64,000 bases of DNA from Flavobacterium sp. AG291 (GTDB taxonomy: Bacteria > Bacteroidota > Bacteroidia > Flavobacteriales > Flavobacteriaceae). This document shows positions 26,258-34,324 of the stretch, piece by piece. The stretch is from the NCBI RefSeq assembly GCF_003350375.1, contig NZ_QQAR01000012.1:62001-126000 (forward strand). The letters are read 5' to 3'. Under the pieces are notes generated by a model. It was not told the DNA's origin and did no database searches. It worked only from the letters and a program-made list of their open reading frames with translations. The position numbers and the translations under genes are program-made. Every line of letters starts with the position of its first letter. The first letter of the stretch is position 1.

Positions 26258-29200
26258 TTGGAAGCAAAAAATGTTATTTATTCCAAGCTGGAAGCCTTCA
26301 TCAGGAAGTATTATACCAACGAACTTTTACGTGGAACAATACTTTTTGTAGGGCTGGGGCTGCTGTATTTTATTTTCACGCTGCTGGTAGAATATTTTTT
26401 ATGGTTGCCACAGGGTGGACGTACTGTTTTGTTCTGGATGTTTGTAGTGGTAGAGATTTTCCTGTTGTTCAGGTTTATCCTTTTTCCAACTTTTAAACTT
26501 TTCAAATTACAAAAGGGTATTGATTATACTCAGGCATCAGATATCATTGGGAAACATTTTTCTGAAATAAATGACAAGCTTACCAATTTCCTTCAGTTGT
26601 CTTCTCAACAGGAACAATCAGAATTGCTGATTGCATCTATTGAGCAAAAAGCAAATAACCTGCAGCCGGTTCCTTTTGGAAATGCAATCAATTTCAGAAA
26701 GAATGTAAAGTACATTCCGTATGCTGCAATTCCGTTGTTACTGATTTTATTTTTCATGATCAGTGGAAACTCAAAAGTTATTACTCAAAGTTTTGACAGG
26801 GTAATGCATTACGGAAAACATTTTGCACCTCCGGCTCCTTTTGAATTTGTGATTGTTAATAATGCACTGACTGCGCAACAGGATACTGACTTTTTGCTAC
26901 AGGTAAAAACTCGGGGAAATGTTGTTCCAGAAAACGCCATGATTTCTATTGGCGAAGAAAGTTATTATCTTGAAAATGTTAAGCCGGGAGTATTTCAATA
27001 TCGTTTTGAGAGGCCTTCAAAAAATATTGAATTTGAACTTAAAGCCAATGATGTTATTTCACAGCCTTATGAGCTGAATGTTGTAGCAGTTCCTACCATT
27101 GCTAATTTTGAAATGGTACTTAACTTCCCATCTTATCTTGGTAAAAAGTCTGAAACTGTTCAGGGAACCGGTAATGCTGTAGTTCCGGAAGGAACTAAAG
27201 TTACATGGAAAGTACAGGCTTTGGCTACTAACAATATCGAATGGAAAAGCCAGGGACAGTCTTCTGCCTTTGTAAATAGTGAAAACACCTTTGCATTATC
27301 TAAAATTATAATGCATAATACAGAATATCAGATACTTACTTCAAATAATAAGGTAAAAAACCACGAAAAACTGCAATATCAGATTACAACCATCAAAGAT
27401 CAGTATCCAACCATCACTGTTGGTGCTGCACCGGACAGTTTAAAGCTGGACAGAGAAGTGGTTTTAGGTCAGGTATCTGATGATTATGGTTTGACAAAAC
27501 TTCAGATTGTTTATTACCCACAGGATAATCCTGATGCTGCCAAACGTGGAACACTACCTGTTAAGAAGGATGTTTACGATCGTTTTGTATATACATTCCC
27601 TAACGGACTTACGCTTAAAGAAGGTGTGCGTTATGAATACTACTTTGAGGTTTTTGATAATGACGCTGTCAATAATTACAAGTCGGCGAAGTCTTCTGTT
27701 TTCTCTCACAAAGAACTTACGCAGGAAGAGAAACGTGAGGAAGCTCTTCAGGAACAAAACAGCAACATCAACAGTCTTGAAAAATCAATCAAAAATCAGG
27801 ACAAACAATTGAGCGAACTCGACAAGCTTCAGAAGATGGGTAAGGAGAAAGACAACATGGATTTCAAAGACCAGAAGAAGATTCAGGATTTCATCAACCG
27901 CCAGCAACAGCAGGATGAAATGATGAAAGAATTTTCTAAAAAGCTTGAGCAGAATTTAGAAAAATTCAATCCGGACAAAAAGGATGAGTTTAAAGAAGAA
28001 CTGATGAAACGTCTTGAAAAGAATGAAAAAGAAGCAGAAAAAAATCAGAAACTTTTAGAACAGTTAAAGGAACTTACCAATAAATTACAAAAAGAAGAAC
28101 TGTTTGACAAGGTAGATCAACTTAAGAAAAACAGCAAAGATCAGACTAAAAATCTTGAGCAATTGGTAGAACTTACCAAGCGTTTTTATGTAGAAAAGAA
28201 AGCCGAACAACTTGCTGATAAGTTAAAAGAGCTTGGTGATAAACAGGAAAAACTTGCAGACAGCGATAAGAATTCTGCGGATAAACAGGAAGAAATTCAA
28301 AAAGAATTCGACCAGATTCAGGAGGAACTTCGTGAACTTGAAAAACAAAACGAAGAACTAAAAAAACCTATGGATATACCTACTGATAAAAATGAGGAAA
28401 AGAATGTTGAAGAGGATATGCAGAAGGCATCTGATGAATTGAAAAAAGATCAGAAGGACAGTAAGCAAAAAGCAAAACCAAAACAAAAATCCGCTGCTCA
28501 AAAGATGAAACAAATGGGTGGTCAGATGATGCAGATGATGGCAGGTGGAGAGCAGGAACAACTGGAAGAAGATGTAAAAATGCTTCGTCAGATTCTCGAT
28601 AATCTATTAGCTTATTCATTCTCTCAGGAGGATGTTATGGGTAAGTTTAAAGGCAGTACTACGCATTCGTCTTCGTTCAGCAAAAACCTGAAGAAACAAC
28701 AGGATCTTAAGCAACAGTTCAGACATGTTGACGATAGTATCTTTGCTATGTCATTACGCAATCCTAAGATTACCGAAAAGATTACTGCAGAGGTAGGGAA
28801 TGTTCATTATTACATTGACAAAGCTATTGCTGATCTTGCCGATAATATGGTTCCGCGTGGTGTATCTAGCCAGCAATATGCTGTAACTTCTGCCAACAAA
28901 TTAGCAGATTTTTTAAGTGATGCACTTAACAATATGCAGATGGAAATGCAGGGCTCAGGCATGGGTAAATCCAAACCGGGTAAATCGGGTAAAGGCGATA
29001 TGCAACTTCCTGATATTATCCAGAAACAGGAAGGCCTATCCAAGAAAATGAAAGATGGCAAGGAGGGTAAAGACGGCAAAAAGGGTGAAGGAAAAGACGG
29101 GCAGCCTCAACCCGGAGGTCAGAAAAAAGGACAAGGCCAGGGTCAGGGTGAAGGTAAAAATGGCGATCAGGAAGGCGATGCAGAGAAGCTTTTAGAGATA

Positions 29201-29584
29201 TATAAAGAACAACAGCAGTTGCGTGAGTCGTTGCAAAAAGCTTTAGACAAACAAGGCATGGGAGGTAACGGTCAGAATGCGCTTCGTGAAATGAAAGAGA
29301 TAGAAAAACAATTGTTGAGCAAAGGCTTTAAAGGTGATGCTGCTGAAAGAATGCAACGTTTAAAACATGAGCTTTTAAAACTTGATAAGGCTGTTCAGCA
29401 ACAGGGCGAAGAGAACAAACGTCAGTCGCAAACCAATAAAAAAGAATATAACAATAATGCTACTGCTATTCCGGCTGCTCTAAAAGATTATCTGAATAGT
29501 GTAGAGATATTAAACAGACAAAGCTTACCTTTGCGCCCAAATTTTAATCAAAAGGTTCAAACCTATTTTAGAAAAGATGATTAG
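26258..29584 (+). CDS. DUF4175 family large membrane protein
   Basis: About 1108 residues if started at the TTG at 26258 (then EAKNVIYSKLEAFIRKYYTNELLRG), which is where homologues begin as far as I recall; an in-frame TTG at 26189 would add 23 residues that look like untranslated sequence. Two membrane segments lie near the N-terminus (about 25-65) and one at about 150-170. An extracytoplasmic Ig-like beta-rich part follows, then a very long Lys/Glu/Gln coiled coil, a Met-rich MKQMGGQMMQMMAGG stretch and a Gly/Lys/Gln low-complexity segment. Function unknown. Its 3' end overlaps ybeY by 8 bases. Confidence 0.8.
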   Translation: MEAKNVIYSKLEAFIRKYYTNELLRGTILFVGLGLLYFIFTLLVEYFLWLPQGGRTVLFWMFVVVEIFLLFRFILFPTFKLFKLQKGIDYTQASDIIGKHFSEINDKLTNFLQLSSQQEQSELLIASIEQKANNLQPVPFGNAINFRKNVKYIPYAAIPLLLILFFMISGNSKVITQSFDRVMHYGKHFAPPAPFEFVIVNNALTAQQDTDFLLQVKTRGNVVPENAMISIGEESYYLENVKPGVFQYRFERPSKNIEFELKANDVISQPYELNVVAVPTIANFEMVLNFPSYLGKKSETVQGTGNAVVPEGTKVTWKVQALATNNIEWKSQGQSSAFVNSENTFALSKIIMHNTEYQILTSNNKVKNHEKLQYQITTIKDQYPTITVGAAPDSLKLDREVVLGQVSDDYGLTKLQIVYYPQDNPDAAKRGTLPVKKDVYDRFVYTFPNGLTLKEGVRYEYYFEVFDNDAVNNYKSAKSSVFSHKELTQEEKREEALQEQNSNINSLEKSIKNQDKQLSELDKLQKMGKEKDNMDFKDQKKIQDFINRQQQQDEMMKEFSKKLEQNLEKFNPDKKDEFKEELMKRLEKNEKEAEKNQKLLEQLKELTNKLQKEELFDKVDQLKKNSKDQTKNLEQLVELTKRFYVEKKAEQLADKLKELGDKQEKLADSDKNSADKQEEIQKEFDQIQEELRELEKQNEELKKPMDIPTDKNEEKNVEEDMQKASDELKKDQKDSKQKAKPKQKSAAQKMKQMGGQMMQMMAGGEQEQLEEDVKMLRQILDNLLAYSFSQEDVMGKFKGSTTHSSSFSKNLKKQQDLKQQFRHVDDSIFAMSLRNPKITEKITAEVGNVHYYIDKAIADLADNMVPRGVSSQQYAVTSANKLADFLSDALNNMQMEMQGSGMGKSKPGKSGKGDMQLPDIIQKQEGLSKKMKDGKEGKDGKKGEGKDGQPQPGGQKKGQGQGQGEGKNGDQEGDAEKLLEIYKEQQQLRESLQKALDKQGMGGNGQNALREMKEIEKQLLSKGFKGDAAERMQRLKHELLKLDKAVQQQGEENKRQSQTNKKEYNNNATAIPAALKDYLNSVEILNRQSLPLRPNFNQKVQTYFRKDD

Positions 29585-29996
29585 TTTTAATTACGAGACC
29601 GATTTTGAGCTTCAGGACGAAGCCAGATATGAAGAGTGGATTTCTGAGGTTATAGAATCAGAAGATAAAACTGAAGGTGAAATCAATTACATATTCTGTG
29701 ATGATGAATACCTTTTACAAAAAAACATAGAGTTCTTGGATCACGATACGCTTACTGATATTATCAGTTTTGACTATACAATGGGTAATCTTATAAGCGG
29801 GGATATATTTATTTCTGTAGAACGTGTTAAGGATAATGCCGCTGATTTTAATGTTTCTTTTGATGATGAATTGCGTAGGGTTATGGCTCATGGTGTTCTT
29901 CATTATTGTGGTTACAAAGATAAATCGGATCAAGATTCTAAGGTTATGCGCTCTAAGGAAGATGAGAAAATGAAGCTGTTCCACGTGGAACAGTAG
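29577..29996 (+). CDS. ybeY: Endoribonuclease YbeY (16S rRNA maturation)
   Basis: 139 residues. The zinc site appears as HGVLHYCGYKDKSDQD: His105 and His109 are in place, while the third position of the classic HGxLHxxGyDH motif is replaced, with Asp115 the likely ligand as in other Bacteroidota. LSGD-type ISGDIFISVERV is also present. YbeY takes part in rRNA processing and ribosome quality control. Its last codons (LFHVEQ) encode a perfect parS-like palindrome (29977-29992). Confidence 0.93.
   Translation: MISFNYETDFELQDEARYEEWISEVIESEDKTEGEINYIFCDDEYLLQKNIEFLDHDTLTDIISFDYTMGNLISGDIFISVERVKDNAADFNVSFDDELRRVMAHGVLHYCGYKDKSDQDSKVMRSKEDEKMKLFHVEQ
29977..29992. other. parS-like site 1
   Basis: TGTTCCACGTGGAACA, a perfect 16-base palindrome matching the parS pattern tGTTnCACGTGnAACa, embedded in the last codons of ybeY. 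Confidence 0.8.
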
Positions 29997-30018
29997 ATTA
30001 AACATTAATTTTTCGTTA

Positions 30019-30034
30019 CGTTCCACGTGGAACG
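30019..30034. other. parS-like site 2
   Basis: CGTTCCACGTGGAACG, perfect palindrome (18 bases counting one more on each side), intergenic. Confidence 0.8.
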
Positions 30035-30062
30035 TTTCGACTTTAAAGCCGAAAGTTTTGAA

Positions 30063-30078
30063 CGTTCCACGTGGAACG
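30063..30078. other. parS-like site 3
   Basis: CGTTCCACGTGGAACG, perfect palindrome 44 bases after site 2; between them is a further inverted repeat (TTTCGACTTTAAAGCCGAAA, 30035-30054). Confidence 0.8.
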
Positions 30079-30114
30079 TACTGCTTGGCGAAATTTTTTT
30101 TCAGCAATTTTTAG

Positions 30115-30130
30115 CGTTCCACGTGGAACA
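30115..30130. other. parS-like site 4
   Basis: CGTTCCACGTGGAACA with the perfect core GTTCCACGTGGAAC (30116-30129), directly in front of the mnmG Shine-Dalgarno sequence. Confidence 0.8.
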
Positions 30131-30136
30131 AAGGAG
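30130..30136 (+). promoter_or_regulatory. Shine-Dalgarno sequence fixing the mnmG start
   Basis: AAAGGAG, 6 bases before the ATG at 30143. Strong SD sequences are uncommon in Bacteroidota, and this one decides against the GTG at 30071 used in the longest open frame. Confidence 0.75.
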
Positions 30137-30142
30137 AATAAA

Positions 30143-32014
30143 ATGTTTAACGAAGTATATGATGTAATTGTTGTGGGCGCAGGGCACGCCGGTTCTGAAG
30201 CCGCTGCTGCTGCTGCAAACATGGGTAGCAAAACTCTCCTTGTAACAATGAGTCTGCAAAACATAGCGCAGATGTCGTGCAATCCTGCCATGGGTGGAAT
30301 TGCCAAAGGACAGATTGTGCGTGAGATTGATGCCCTTGGGGGGTATTCAGGAATTGTCTCTGATAAGACGGCAATTCAGTTCAGGATGCTGAACAAATCA
30401 AAGGGTCCTGCAATGTGGAGTCCGCGTGTGCAAAGCGACAGAATGCGCTTTGCTGAAGAATGGAGACTGATGCTGGAGCGTACTCCGAATCTTGATTTTT
30501 ATCAGGAAATGGTTTCCGGTGTAGTAATTGAAGATGGGAAGATAAAAGGAATCAGAACATCACTTGGGATCGAAATCAAAGCTAAAACGGTTGTGCTGAC
30601 AAACGGAACTTTCCTGAACGGATTGATTCATATTGGGGAGAAACAGTTTGGTGGAGGTAGGGCAGGTGAGAGTGCTGCTTACGGTATTACGGAGGATTTA
30701 GTTCGTGCCGGTTTTGACTCTGGTAGAATGAAGACAGGAACGCCACCACGTGTGGATGGTCGCTCACTGGATTATTCAAAAATGATAGAACAACCCGGAG
30801 ATGAAAATCCTGATAAGTTTTCTTATTCTGATGTAACCAGGCCACTGGTACATCAGCGTTCTTGCCATATGACGTACACCTCAGAACTTGTTCATGATTT
30901 ACTTCGTGAAGGTTTTGACCGTTCGCCAATGTTCAATGGACGTATTCAAAGTTTGGGGCCAAGATATTGCCCTTCTATTGAAGATAAAATTAACCGTTTC
31001 GCGGATAAAGATCGTCACCAGCTTTTTGTTGAGCCTGAGGGATGGGATACTGTTGAAGTGTATGTAAACGGATTTTCAACTTCGCTTCCGGAGGATGTTC
31101 AGTTTAAAGCTTTGCGTTCTGTTGCCGGTTTTGAGAATGTCAAATTCTTCCGTCCGGGATATGCTATCGAATATGATTATTTCCCGCCAACACAGTTAAA
31201 ACATACGTTGGAAACAAAGCTGGTTGAAGGATTGTTTTTTGCAGGACAGATTAACGGAACTACAGGCTATGAAGAGGCAGCTGCCCAGGGATTGATGGCC
31301 GGTATTAATGCTGCGCTTAAAGTGCAGGAAAAAGATCCTTTTATATTAAAGCGTAATGAAGCTTATATTGGGGTGCTTGTTGATGACCTTATCACTAAGG
31401 GAACGGAAGAACCATACCGTATGTTTACATCGCGTGCGGAATACAGAACGTTACTTCGTCAGGATAATGCTGATTTCAGGCTTACGCCTTTGTCGTATGA
31501 AATAGGCTTAGCTAAAGAAGACCGTTTGCGAAGAATGGAGAAGAAACGTGACGAGTCGGAAGCGTTTGTGAATTTCTTTAAAGAGACCAGTGTCTCTGTT
31601 GGAGAAGCAAATCCTATCCTTGAAGCAAAAGGTTCTTCTCCGATGGTGCAGCCGGATAAGATGTTTAAGGTCTTCTCGCGTCCGCAACTAGAGCTTGAAG
31701 ATATTCTAAAGTTTGAAAAAGTTCAGGAATACATCAAAGAGAATAATCTGGACAGGGAAGTTGTTGAACAAGCCGAAATTCAGGTTAAATATTCCGGGTA
31801 TATCGAAAAAGAAAAAAATAATGCTGATAAGCTTAACCGACTTGAAGATTTAAGAATACCCGATAATTTTGATTACGACAAGATCAAATCACTTTCGTAT
31901 GAAGCGAAAGAAAAAATGAAAAAAATCAGGCCCGTTACTATTTCGCAGGCATCTCGCATTAGCGGTGTGTCTCCGAGTGATATTTCGGTGCTTTTAATAC
32001 ATATGGGACGATAA
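30143..32014 (+). CDS. mnmG: tRNA uridine-5-carboxymethylaminomethyl modification enzyme MnmG (GidA)
   Basis: 623 residues from the ATG at 30143 (MFNEVYDVIVVGAGHAGSEAA), full length. The FAD-binding GAGHAGSEAA is at the N-terminus; SCNPAMGGIAKG, LTNGTFLNG, GRAGESAA and GQINGTTGYEEAAAQGL are all family signatures; the C-terminal helical region ends with ISGVSPSDISVLLIHMGR. With MnmE it modifies the wobble uridine of several tRNAs. In many bacteria gidA lies close to the replication origin, in agreement with the parS sites around it here. Confidence 0.97.
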   Translation: MFNEVYDVIVVGAGHAGSEAAAAAANMGSKTLLVTMSLQNIAQMSCNPAMGGIAKGQIVREIDALGGYSGIVSDKTAIQFRMLNKSKGPAMWSPRVQSDRMRFAEEWRLMLERTPNLDFYQEMVSGVVIEDGKIKGIRTSLGIEIKAKTVVLTNGTFLNGLIHIGEKQFGGGRAGESAAYGITEDLVRAGFDSGRMKTGTPPRVDGRSLDYSKMIEQPGDENPDKFSYSDVTRPLVHQRSCHMTYTSELVHDLLREGFDRSPMFNGRIQSLGPRYCPSIEDKINRFADKDRHQLFVEPEGWDTVEVYVNGFSTSLPEDVQFKALRSVAGFENVKFFRPGYAIEYDYFPPTQLKHTLETKLVEGLFFAGQINGTTGYEEAAAQGLMAGINAALKVQEKDPFILKRNEAYIGVLVDDLITKGTEEPYRMFTSRAEYRTLLRQDNADFRLTPLSYEIGLAKEDRLRRMEKKRDESEAFVNFFKETSVSVGEANPILEAKGSSPMVQPDKMFKVFSRPQLELEDILKFEKVQEYIKENNLDREVVEQAEIQVKYSGYIEKEKNNADKLNRLEDLRIPDNFDYDKIKSLSYEAKEKMKKIRPVTISQASRISGVSPSDISVLLIHMGR

Positions 32015-32020
32015 TGAGAA

Positions 32021-32036
32021 TGTTTCACGTGGAACG
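32021..32036. other. parS-like site 5
   Basis: TGTTTCACGTGGAACG: one arm of the TTTCAC type and one of the TTCCAC type, directly after the mnmG stop codon. Confidence 0.65.
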
Positions 32037-32041
32037 ATATA

Positions 32042-32072
32042 AAAAACCCTTTTTAATGAAAGGGTTTTTCTT
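32042..32072 (+). terminator. Terminator after mnmG whose loop holds the next start codon
   Basis: Stem AAAAACCCTTT (32042-32052) / AAAGGGTTTTT (32059-32069), loop TTAATG. The ATG in the loop is the probable start of the following lipoprotein gene. Confidence 0.7.
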
Positions 32073-32538
32073 GTTTTTGGTTTTTGCCCTTGCAACTGGA
32101 TGTATTACACCAAGACATACCGTAGAAGTAGGTGATTATTTGCTTTTAGAAAATGGAAAGCAAATTTTAGGTCAAGAAAAGGGGCTTACTTGCTTCTTTT
32201 TTGAAAATGATCAGAAAAAAATGCCTTTTCGGGAATTTTTGGTGATAAAATATGGTTTAGGCTATACTGAAGACATTTCGTATAATGTAGATATCGAAGG
32301 GACACGATTTAAAGTGTTTTTGTATACAGACGACGAATTGGTTAAATATTACGATCTGACACAATTTATGGTGAGTAATATCGAAACTGAGCCTAACCGA
32401 ATTGGTTCCAGTACTAATTTTTTAGGAATGTCGGTTATTGACAAGAATAATCAGGATTGCCTTGCAGATAATTCGCTTTACCAAAAGATTGTTATAAATT
32501 ACCTGAGAGAGTTAAAATACCAATACTACAATTATTAA
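32056..32538 (+). CDS. Lipoprotein of unknown function
   Basis: 160 residues from the ATG at 32056 (MKGFFLFLVFALATGC, with lipobox LATGC). An in-frame ATG at 32014 overlaps the mnmG stop (TAATG) and would add 14 residues, but part of these simply translate the parS-like site, so I prefer 32056. The mature part is beta-strand rich, with no family I recognise. The stop overlaps the next start (TAATG), so it is coupled to the methyltransferase. Confidence 0.75.
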   Translation: MKGFFLFLVFALATGCITPRHTVEVGDYLLLENGKQILGQEKGLTCFFFENDQKKMPFREFLVIKYGLGYTEDISYNVDIEGTRFKVFLYTDDELVKYYDLTQFMVSNIETEPNRIGSSTNFLGMSVIDKNNQDCLADNSLYQKIVINYLRELKYQYYNY

Positions 32539-33392
32539 TGGATTTTTCAAAACACAACGTTTACATTACCGTTCAGGATTATTCTGTTTCAGGAGAAAAA
32601 TTTGAGCTTTTACTGGATGAGGAATACCAATTGCTCAAAACATACCCGCAACCCGCTCCTGAAAAATTAGGGAGCTATTATGAAAGTGATGATTATATCT
32701 CGCATACGGATGGAAAGCGTACCTTGTTCGAAAAACTTTACCACACCGTAAAACAGAAAGCTTTACGCGATAAAATCAGTTTATTGGAACAATTTCAGCC
32801 AAAAAAAGGAAAATTACTTGATATTGGAGCAGGGACCGGAGATTTTTTGGTTGTAGGTTCTAAAAACGGATGGGATGTAACCGGTTTAGAACCCAGTAGT
32901 AAAGCAAAGGCCATTGCCGAGGCTAAAGGAGTAAAGTTTGCTAATGTACTTGCTGATATTCCGGATCATTCAGTTGATGCAGTTACCATGTGGCATGTGT
33001 TAGAACACGTGCCCGATGTTGAAGCACAAATTTCAGAGTTAAAGAGAATTCTTAAACCTGACGGTGTTTTGATAATTGCCGTTCCAAATTTTAATTCGTT
33101 TGATGCGAAATATTACGGACAATTTTGGGCTGCTTATGATGTGCCGAGACACCTCTGGCATTTTTCAAAAAAATCTATTAAATTACTTTTTAGAAAACAG
33201 GGGATGGAACTGGTAAAAATTTTACCGATGAAATTTGACAGTTTTTATGTGAGCCTTTTGTCGGAAAAATACAAAACCGGAAAAATGAGTTTTGTCAAAG
33301 GTTTTTGGATCGGATTACGCTCAAATTTGAAAGCGAAACAAAATTTTGAGTATTCTTCGCATATTTACGTTCTAAAAACGATTAAAAATTAA
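32538..33392 (+). CDS. Class I SAM-dependent methyltransferase
   Basis: 284 residues. The SAM-binding motif I is LLDIGAGTGDFL (about residues 93-104), followed by VTGLEPSSKA, VDAVTMWHVLEHVPD and LKRILKPDGVLIIAVPN. This is the Methyltransf_23/11 type with a short N-terminal extension. The substrate is unknown; homologues of this form often act on lipids or quinone-like molecules. It shares one base with the preceding stop codon. Confidence 0.9.
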   Translation: MDFSKHNVYITVQDYSVSGEKFELLLDEEYQLLKTYPQPAPEKLGSYYESDDYISHTDGKRTLFEKLYHTVKQKALRDKISLLEQFQPKKGKLLDIGAGTGDFLVVGSKNGWDVTGLEPSSKAKAIAEAKGVKFANVLADIPDHSVDAVTMWHVLEHVPDVEAQISELKRILKPDGVLIIAVPNFNSFDAKYYGQFWAAYDVPRHLWHFSKKSIKLLFRKQGMELVKILPMKFDSFYVSLLSEKYKTGKMSFVKGFWIGLRSNLKAKQNFEYSSHIYVLKTIKN

Positions 33393-33566
33393 AATAAAGC
33401 GTCAGATTTGACGATTTACAGGCTTAATATGGCTTTGGGTTAGCAATTTTCAAACGTTCGGGAGAAGGCTTTATTTAAAGCCGGTTTTGATTGAAGATTC
33501 TTATAGGCTCCGTTTAAATCTATAAATTCTTCTTATACATTAAAAAAATGCTAAAAATCCTCTTTT

Positions 33567-33597
33567 TTTGGAACTTGGCAACTAATTATTACTTTTA
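33567..33597 (+). promoter_or_regulatory. Promoter of the OmpH-like lipoprotein gene
   Basis: TTTG (33567-33570), 19 bases, then TACTTTTA (33590-33597); the ATG follows at 33631. Confidence 0.6.
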
Positions 33598-33630
33598 CGA
33601 AAATTTTTAAAATAACACTTAAATCATAAA

Positions 33631-34218
33631 ATGAAAAAATCACTTTTGATATTCGGTTTTGCCCTTGCGGTAATTTCATGTAACAAAGATGCAGGTACGG
33701 CAAGTACAGGTTTAAAAACGGCTTATGTAGATACCAACAAAATTGTTCAGGATCTTGAAGAATTTAAAGAGCTGGAGTCGCAAAGCAATACCAAAAGAGA
33801 AGTGATGGCTCAGGAACTACAGTCTAAGGCGCATCAGTTTGACCTTGATCGTGCTAGTTTTGCAGAAGAAGCAAGAGCTAAAGGAATGCAATGGGCTCAA
33901 TTAAAGCAACAAGAGCTTCAGAAAAGAGGCCAGGAACTTCAAATTTCTCAGGAAGCGATGCTTAAGCAGCTTCAGGATGAATTTGGACCTAAAAATGACA
34001 GTTTAATCAGCAAAATCAAGAAATTTGTGGCTGATTATGGTAAGAAAAACGGTTATGATTATATCTACGGTACAGGTGATGTTGTAAGCATTATGTATGC
34101 TAAAGAAGGTTTCGATATCACGGATAAAATCACTAAAGAGCTGAACGACAAATTTAAAGGCGGTGCTAAAAAAGAAGAAGCTCCGAAAACTGAAGAAAAG
34201 AAAGAAGAGAAAAAATAA
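33631..34218 (+). CDS. OmpH/Skp-like periplasmic chaperone, lipoprotein form
   Basis: 195 residues. The signal peptide ends in a lipobox (VISC, Cys17), so it is lipid-anchored, unlike soluble E. coli Skp. KTAYVDTNKIVQDLEEFKELE opens the OmpH domain, followed by a long coiled coil (about 45-115) and a C-terminal strand region (YDYIYGTGDVVSIMYAKEG). The tail is Lys/Glu-rich. Skp-like proteins hold outer-membrane proteins during export. Monocistronic between a clear promoter and terminator. Confidence 0.88.
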   Translation: MKKSLLIFGFALAVISCNKDAGTASTGLKTAYVDTNKIVQDLEEFKELESQSNTKREVMAQELQSKAHQFDLDRASFAEEARAKGMQWAQLKQQELQKRGQELQISQEAMLKQLQDEFGPKNDSLISKIKKFVADYGKKNGYDYIYGTGDVVSIMYAKEGFDITDKITKELNDKFKGGAKKEEAPKTEEKKEEKK

Positions 34219-34235
34219 TCTTTTCTAAACGATAT

Positions 34236-34269
34236 AAAAATGCCTCCGAAATTCCGGGGGCATTTTTTT
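34236..34269 (+). terminator. Terminator after the OmpH-like gene
   Basis: Stem AAAAATGCCTCCG / CGGGGGCATTTTT with a G-U pair, then a run of eight T. Confidence 0.88.
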
Positions 34270-34324
34270 TGGAATTAATTCTGCTTAAAAATGCGTAATT
34301 TTCGCGCTTCAATTTACACGCCTC

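Noticed and set aside
30071..30142. GTG start of mnmG at 30071
   Set aside because: It would translate parS-like site 4 and unrelated sequence; AAAGGAG and ATG at 30130-30145 fit the family N-terminus.
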